Source of the DNA: Pseudomonadota bacterium | GTDB lineage: Bacteria > Pseudomonadota > Gammaproteobacteria > Steroidobacterales > Steroidobacteraceae | DNA: 11,639 nt | NCBI GenBank assembly: GCA_947454665.1 | Contig: CANGMU010000054.1 | Location: 1-11,639, forward strand | Direction: 5' to 3' | Shown: piece after piece, positions 7,552 through 11,639 of the stretch | Layout: each line of letters starts with the position of its first letter | Numbering within the stretch: position 1 is the first letter of the stretch | Position numbers and translations under genes: made by a program | The notes under the pieces: model-generated | The model's database searches: none | Told to the model about the DNA's origin: nothing | Seen by the model: the letters and a program-made list of their open reading frames with translations, nothing else

Positions 7552-8502
7552 TTGGATGAGCACAAGCCGGTGCTTGTCGAAGAAGGGCTCATCGGGCTCG
7601 GCCTCGGCGCGGACGCGCCCGGTCCGCACGACGGGTTGTTTGTCGACGCGACCTTTGGTCGAGGCGGTCACGCGTCCCGCATCCTTCAGGCCCTGGGGCA
7701 GGACGGGCGGCTGCTCGCGATCGACCGCGACCCGCAAGCGGTCGACGCCGCGCGACGGCGCTTCGCGGCGGACCCGCGCTTCACGATTGCCCACGCCCCG
7801 TTCGGCGCGCTCGAATCACTGGTCGCGGCACATGGCGGCGGCCGTCCCGTTCGCGGGATTCTGTTCGACCTCGGCGTGTCTTCCCCGCAGCTCGACGAAG
7901 CGGCGCGCGGCTTCAGCTTCCAGTCCGACGGTCCGCTCGACATGCGCATGGACCCGACGCGCGGTGAAAGTGCGGCGCAGTGGATCGCCCGCGCGCCAGC
8001 CGATGAGATCCGGGACGTGATCGGCCACCTCGGCGAAGAGCGTTTTGCCGGTCGGGTGGCCCGCGCCATCGTCGAGTCGCGCACGGTCGAGCCGATCACG
8101 CGCACGGCCCAGCTGGCGGCCGTTGTCGCGCGCGCCGTTCGCACACGCGAACCGGGCAAGAACCCGGCTACGCGCAGCTTCCAGGCGATCCGCATGCATG
8201 TGAACGATGAGCTGGGCGAGATCGAGCGTGGTCTTGCCGCTTCCTTGAAGGTGCTGGCGCCGGGCGGTCGGCTTGCGGTGATCAGCTTTCATTCGCTGGA
8301 AGACCGGCTCGTGAAGCAGTTCATGCGCCGCGAATCGCAACCGGATCCGGCGCTGGCCAAGCTGCCGATGTTGCCGGCCGGTTATGCGCCGCGCCTCGAA
8401 CTCGTCGGCCGCAAGCTGAAAGCCACGACCGAAGAAGTGGCGGCGAATCCCCGCTCGCGCAGCGCCGTACTGCGCATCGCTGAACGCACGGAGGCCGTAT
8501 GA
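7552..8502 (+). CDS. rsmH: 16S rRNA (cytosine1402-N4)-methyltransferase RsmH (MraW)
   Basis: 316 residues (E. coli 313). RsmH methylates N4 of C1402 in 16S rRNA with S-adenosylmethionine, the same nucleotide whose ribose RsmI modifies. Motifs: HKPVLVEEGL (4-13), SAM-binding DATFGRGGH (32-40), AIDRDP (56-61), LFDLGVSSPQLD (104-115), GPLDMRMD (127-134), TRSFQAIRMHVNDEL (207-221) and ISFHSLEDR (244-252). The start is a TTG: between the in-frame mraZ stop (7522-7524) and the conserved N-terminus there is no ATG or GTG in frame, and GGGAG (7541-7545) lies 6 nt before the TTG. An out-of-frame ATG at 7556 could mislead start callers. The stop overlaps the ftsL ATG by 4 bp. Confidence 0.96.
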   Translation: MDEHKPVLVEEGLIGLGLGADAPGPHDGLFVDATFGRGGHASRILQALGQDGRLLAIDRDPQAVDAARRRFAADPRFTIAHAPFGALESLVAAHGGGRPVRGILFDLGVSSPQLDEAARGFSFQSDGPLDMRMDPTRGESAAQWIARAPADEIRDVIGHLGEERFAGRVARAIVESRTVEPITRTAQLAAVVARAVRTREPGKNPATRSFQAIRMHVNDELGEIERGLAASLKVLAPGGRLAVISFHSLEDRLVKQFMRRESQPDPALAKLPMLPAGYAPRLELVGRKLKATTEEVAANPRSRSAVLRIAERTEAV

Positions 8503-8783
8503 CGCGTCCTCGGCGCGGCTTCTGGGCGGTGGCTGCAGTGGCGTTGTGGTTCGTTGCGCTGGGATCGGCGGCCTCTGTGATCCATGCCCGCCACCGGGCG
8601 CGGGAACTCTTCGTCCAACTCGAAAAGCTCAACACCCGGCGCGACAACCTCGAGATCGAATGGGGGCAGTTGCAGCTTGAGCAGAGCGCATGGTCCTCGC
8701 CGGCCTTCGTTGAGCAGGTCGCGCTCACGCAGCGGCACATGACGATGCCGGCTCCGCGCACGATCAAGGTGGTACAGCCGTGA
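8499..8783 (+). CDS. ftsL: Cell division protein FtsL
   Basis: 94 residues, small and bitopic as expected for FtsL (E. coli 121). A short basic cytoplasmic start (MTRPRRG) leads into one membrane helix (about 8-26). A heptad-like coiled-coil region follows (about 30-62, RARELFVQLEKLNTRRDNLEIEW), then a short periplasmic tail. FtsL forms a complex with FtsB and FtsQ and helps activate septal peptidoglycan synthesis by FtsW/FtsI. Sequence conservation is low in this family; identification rests on topology, size and position between rsmH and ftsI. GGAGG (8490-8494) lies 4 nt before the ATG. The gene overlaps rsmH and ftsI by 4 bp each. Confidence 0.93.
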   Translation: MTRPRRGFWAVAAVALWFVALGSAASVIHARHRARELFVQLEKLNTRRDNLEIEWGQLQLEQSAWSSPAFVEQVALTQRHMTMPAPRTIKVVQP

Positions 8784-10543
8784 AGCACGCAAGGTCAGCC
8801 AGAACTGCCGTTCCGCGGCCCGCTGCCCAGCGGCCCGCGGATCCGCGCTCGTTCCGCCGCCGCATGTTCGTGCTGTACGGCATCCTGGCCACTGCGGGAG
8901 CGGGGCTGCTTGCGCGTGCCGTCGACCTGCAGTTGGTGCACAACCAGTTCCTCGTCGGGCAGGGCGACCAGCGATTCATCCGCGAGGTGGCGTCTGTCGC
9001 CCATCGCGGCATGATCCTGGACCGCAATGGCGAGCCGATGGCCGTGAGCACGCCCGTTGATTCGGTCACGGCGAATCCCAAGGTGCTGTCGCAGGTTGCG
9101 GACCAGTGGCCGTTGCTGGCGCAGGCCATGAACAAGAATCGCGAGGAACTCGCGGGCCGCCTCGCCAGCAATCAGGATCGATCTTTCATCTACCTGGCGC
9201 GGCATATGAAGCCGACTGATGCCGTGGCCGTCAAAAAGCTCGCCATGCCCGGCGTTTCAGTGGAGCGCGAGTACCGGCGCTATTACCCGTCCGGCGAAGT
9301 GGCTGGGCACGTGCTCGGTTTCACGAGCATCGAGGATGTCGGCCAGGAAGGGACCGAACGCGCCTTCGACGAATGGCTGAGCGGCGAAGACGGTCGCAAG
9401 CGCGTGATCCAGGATCGCATGGGCCGCAAGGTCGAGGACGTCGAGAGCATCCGCGCGACGCGTCCGGGCAAGGACCTGCGCATGTCGATCGACCTGCGCA
9501 TCCAGTACCTCGCGTACCGCGAACTCAAGGCTGCTATCCGCGACCAGAAGGCCCGTTCAGGTTCGATGGTCGTCATGGACGTGACGACGGGCGAAGTGCT
9601 GGCGATGGTGAACCAGCCCACGTTCAACCCGAACGATCGTGAACAGTTCTCGCCGGCGATGTACCGCAACCGCGCGTCGACGGACATGCTGGAACCGGGT
9701 TCGAGCATCAAGCCTTTCGTCGTTGCCGCGGCCTTGGAGTCCGGCCGCTACGACGAAAACAGCCGGCTGGATGCCAGCGCCGGCTTCCTGCGCGTAGGCA
9801 CGTTGAATGTCGAGGACGAACATCCGATCGGCGTCGCCAATCTGGAAACGATCCTCGCCAAGTCTTCGAACGTGGGCATGAGCATGATCGCGCTGTCGCT
9901 CGAGCCGCAGCAGATCTGGTCGACCCTGCGCCACCTTGGCTTCGGCCAGGTGACGTCAAGTCGATTCCCGGGCGAATCAGCCGGTGTGCTGACGAACTAT
10001 GCGAACTGGCGTCCCGTCACGATCGCCACCATTTCCTATGGCTACAGCCTGTCGGTCACGCCGCTCCAGTTGGCTCATGCTTATGCGACGCTCGGTGCGA
10101 TGGGCGTGTCGCGCCCTGTCTCCCTGACGAAAGTCGAAGGACCCGTTGCTGGCGAGCGCGTGCTGAGCGAAAAGACGGCCCGCACGCTGGTGAAGTTGCT
10201 GGAGTCGGTCGTCTCGCCGGTCGGCACGGGCAAGCAGGCGGCGATTCCCGGCTATCGCGTGGCGGGCAAGACCGGCACCGCGAAGAAGGCTGGCATCGGC
10301 GGCTATAGTTCCGCACATGTTGGCGTATTCGGCGGCGTGGCACCGGCATCGAATCCGCGTCTTGCGGCTGTCGTCGTGATCGATGACCCGAGCGCGGGTC
10401 GTTACTACGGGGGTGACGTCGCTGCTCCAGTGTTCTCGGCGGTCGTGGGCGGTTCGCTGCGACTGATGGGCATAAAGCCCGACGACATCGACGACTCCCG
10501 ACAAGACCCTTTCCAACCTGTCCAGACGCTGGCCCGCCGATGA
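8780..10543 (+). CDS. ftsI: Septal peptidoglycan transpeptidase FtsI (PBP3, class B penicillin-binding protein)
   Basis: 587 residues (E. coli 588). It crosslinks septal peptidoglycan with FtsW at the division site and is a beta-lactam target. After a basic cytoplasmic segment there is one membrane anchor (about 30-50), the PBP dimer domain starting near RGMILDRNGEPMAVST, and the transpeptidase domain. The catalytic motifs are intact: SxxK with nucleophile Ser308 and Lys311 (PGSSIKPF), SSN at 362-364 and KTGT at 497-500. The GTG start overlaps the ftsL stop (GTGA); AAGGTGG (8766-8772) lies 7 nt upstream. This start gives the full basic N-terminus. The stop overlaps the murE start. There are no signs of truncation. 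Confidence 0.97.
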   Translation: MKHARSARTAVPRPAAQRPADPRSFRRRMFVLYGILATAGAGLLARAVDLQLVHNQFLVGQGDQRFIREVASVAHRGMILDRNGEPMAVSTPVDSVTANPKVLSQVADQWPLLAQAMNKNREELAGRLASNQDRSFIYLARHMKPTDAVAVKKLAMPGVSVEREYRRYYPSGEVAGHVLGFTSIEDVGQEGTERAFDEWLSGEDGRKRVIQDRMGRKVEDVESIRATRPGKDLRMSIDLRIQYLAYRELKAAIRDQKARSGSMVVMDVTTGEVLAMVNQPTFNPNDREQFSPAMYRNRASTDMLEPGSSIKPFVVAAALESGRYDENSRLDASAGFLRVGTLNVEDEHPIGVANLETILAKSSNVGMSMIALSLEPQQIWSTLRHLGFGQVTSSRFPGESAGVLTNYANWRPVTIATISYGYSLSVTPLQLAHAYATLGAMGVSRPVSLTKVEGPVAGERVLSEKTARTLVKLLESVVSPVGTGKQAAIPGYRVAGKTGTAKKAGIGGYSSAHVGVFGGVAPASNPRLAAVVVIDDPSAGRYYGGDVAAPVFSAVVGGSLRLMGIKPDDIDDSRQDPFQPVQTLARR

Positions 10544-11639
10544 TGCTGGCCACGCTGCTCCAGGGGTTGGCCACTCCGGAACGCGACGCGCCGCTGAGCG
10601 ACATCACGCTGGACAGCCGCCAAGTACGGGAAGGCAGCTTGTTCCTCGCCTGCCGCGGCGAGCGCCATCATGGCCTGGATTTCGCGGTGGACGTCGCGTC
10701 GCGCGGTGCCTCGGCCATCCTGTGGGAGCCGGACGGCGATCGTCGTCCGCCCGAGCTGCGTTCCGACATCATCGTTGTACCAGTGCCGGCCTTGCGGGAG
10801 CAGGCCAGCCGGCTCGCGGGCCGCTTCTATGGCGAGCCGTCACGACAGCTTGCGGTGACCGGTGTGACAGGTACCAACGGCAAGACGACCACCGCCTGGT
10901 TGCTCGCCCAGGCGCTTGGCGCGACGGGCCGCCGCGCCGCCTACCTGGGTACGTTGGGCAGCGCCTTCGATGGCGAACTCATCGCCGGGGAGTACACGAC
11001 GCCGGATGCGGTTGATGTGCAGCGCAGGCTCGCGACGTTCCGCGCGCAAGGTGCCGACTGCGTTGCCATGGAAGTGTCCTCGCATGCGTTGGACCAGCAT
11101 CGCGTCGCGGACGTGCGATTCGAGGCGGCGGTTTTCACCAATCTCACGCGGGATCATCTGGATTACCACGGCAGCATGGCCGACTACGGCGCGGCGAAGG
11201 CTCGCTTGTTCGAGGCGGCTGGCCTGCGCACGCGTGTCGTGAATGCCGATGATGCTTTCGGCGCTGCACTGCTCGCTCGCAAGGACTTCCAGGCCGCGAT
11301 TGCCACGAGCAGCAGCCCCTCGTTTGTGCAGCCCGCCGGCAGGCCCAGCCTGCATGCGCAGCACATCGAGGCCACGACGGTCGGCACGCAGTTTCGGCTG
11401 GTTTCCAGTTTCGGTTCCGCGCAGGTGGAGAGCCGGCTCATCGGCCGGTTTAACGTCGACAATCTACTGGCTGTGCTGGCCGTGTTGCTCGGCAGTGGCC
11501 AGTCGCTTGATGCGGCTGTCGCGGCTGTTGCGCAGACCGAAGCACCGCCCGGCCGCTTGCAGACTTTCGGTGGCGGTGCATTGCCGCTTGCCGTCGTCGA
11601 CTATGCGCATACGCCCGATGCGCTCGCCAAAGCCCTGGA
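10540..11639 (+). CDS. murE: UDP-MurNAc-tripeptide synthetase MurE, 3' end beyond the window
   Basis: 366 complete codons are visible. MurE is the cytoplasmic ATP-dependent ligase that adds the third stem-peptide residue (meso-diaminopimelate in most Gram-negatives) to UDP-MurNAc-L-Ala-D-Glu. Motifs: TLDSRQV (N-domain, UDP substrate), P-loop GVTGTNGKTTT (108-118), YTTPDA (152-157), EVSSHALDQHR (178-188), NLTRDHLDYHG, Lys220 in YGAAKARLF (the position carbamylated in the family) and the start of the C-domain (PPGRLQTF, VDYAHTPDAL). The DNPR motif that marks diaminopimelate specificity lies past the window edge, so the amino acid is inferred. Two adjacent ATGs (10540 and 10543) are possible starts, overlapping the ftsI stop by 4 or 1 bp. 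No clear ribosome site is seen, which suggests coupling to ftsI. Confidence 0.96.
   Translation, partial: MMLATLLQGLATPERDAPLSDITLDSRQVREGSLFLACRGERHHGLDFAVDVASRGASAILWEPDGDRRPPELRSDIIVVPVPALREQASRLAGRFYGEPSRQLAVTGVTGTNGKTTTAWLLAQALGATGRRAAYLGTLGSAFDGELIAGEYTTPDAVDVQRRLATFRAQGADCVAMEVSSHALDQHRVADVRFEAAVFTNLTRDHLDYHGSMADYGAAKARLFEAAGLRTRVVNADDAFGAALLARKDFQAAIATSSSPSFVQPAGRPSLHAQHIEATTVGTQFRLVSSFGSAQVESRLIGRFNVDNLLAVLAVLLGSGQSLDAAVAAVAQTEAPPGRLQTFGGGALPLAVVDYAHTPDALAKAL

Overview
The window looks like a chromosomal core region of a GC-rich gammaproteobacterium. The gene order lpoA (leftward) / rsmI (rightward) ... rnpB - mraZ - rsmH - ftsL - ftsI - murE is the arrangement I know from gammaproteobacteria such as Pseudomonas. 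An LpoA-type lipoprotein and a type A RNase P RNA support that placement. I cannot name a genus; the secreted protein at 1359-2105 resembles a family common in environmental proteobacteria and acidobacteria, which hints at a soil or aquatic lineage.

Left end (1-1362): a truncated lipoprotein gene (lpoA-like, minus strand) diverges from rsmI (16S rRNA 2'-O-methyltransferase), with only 58 bp between the two assigned starts. Middle (1359-6432): a secreted protein of unknown function overlaps rsmI by 4 bp. It is followed closely by a lipoprotein membrane fusion protein and an HAE1-type RND pump. The four plus-strand genes are so tightly spaced (overlap of 4 bp, then gaps of 22 bp and 6 bp) that one rsmI-led operon is the simplest reading. 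No outer-membrane channel and no regulator gene is present.

RNA gene (about 6446-6854): a complete type A RNase P RNA (rnpB), whose 5' end lies only about 13 nt after the pump's tandem stop codons. A short intergenic stretch follows, with a strong hairpin, a good sigma70-type promoter (6991-7020) and three perfect plus one degenerate GTGGG repeats at 10-bp period (7019-7053), which are the expected MraZ operator.

Right half (7072-11639): the start of the division and cell wall (dcw) cluster: mraZ, rsmH, ftsL, ftsI and a murE cut by the window end. From rsmH onward the genes overlap by 4 bp or less, which suggests translational coupling. Together they make the autoregulator, an rRNA methyltransferase, two divisome proteins (FtsL and the septal transpeptidase FtsI) and the ligase that adds the third amino acid to the peptidoglycan stem peptide.

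The main oddity is the three-gene secreted-protein/RND cassette between rsmI and rnpB, where these genes usually sit next to each other. I found no clear new biological system; most of the window is well-understood core machinery.
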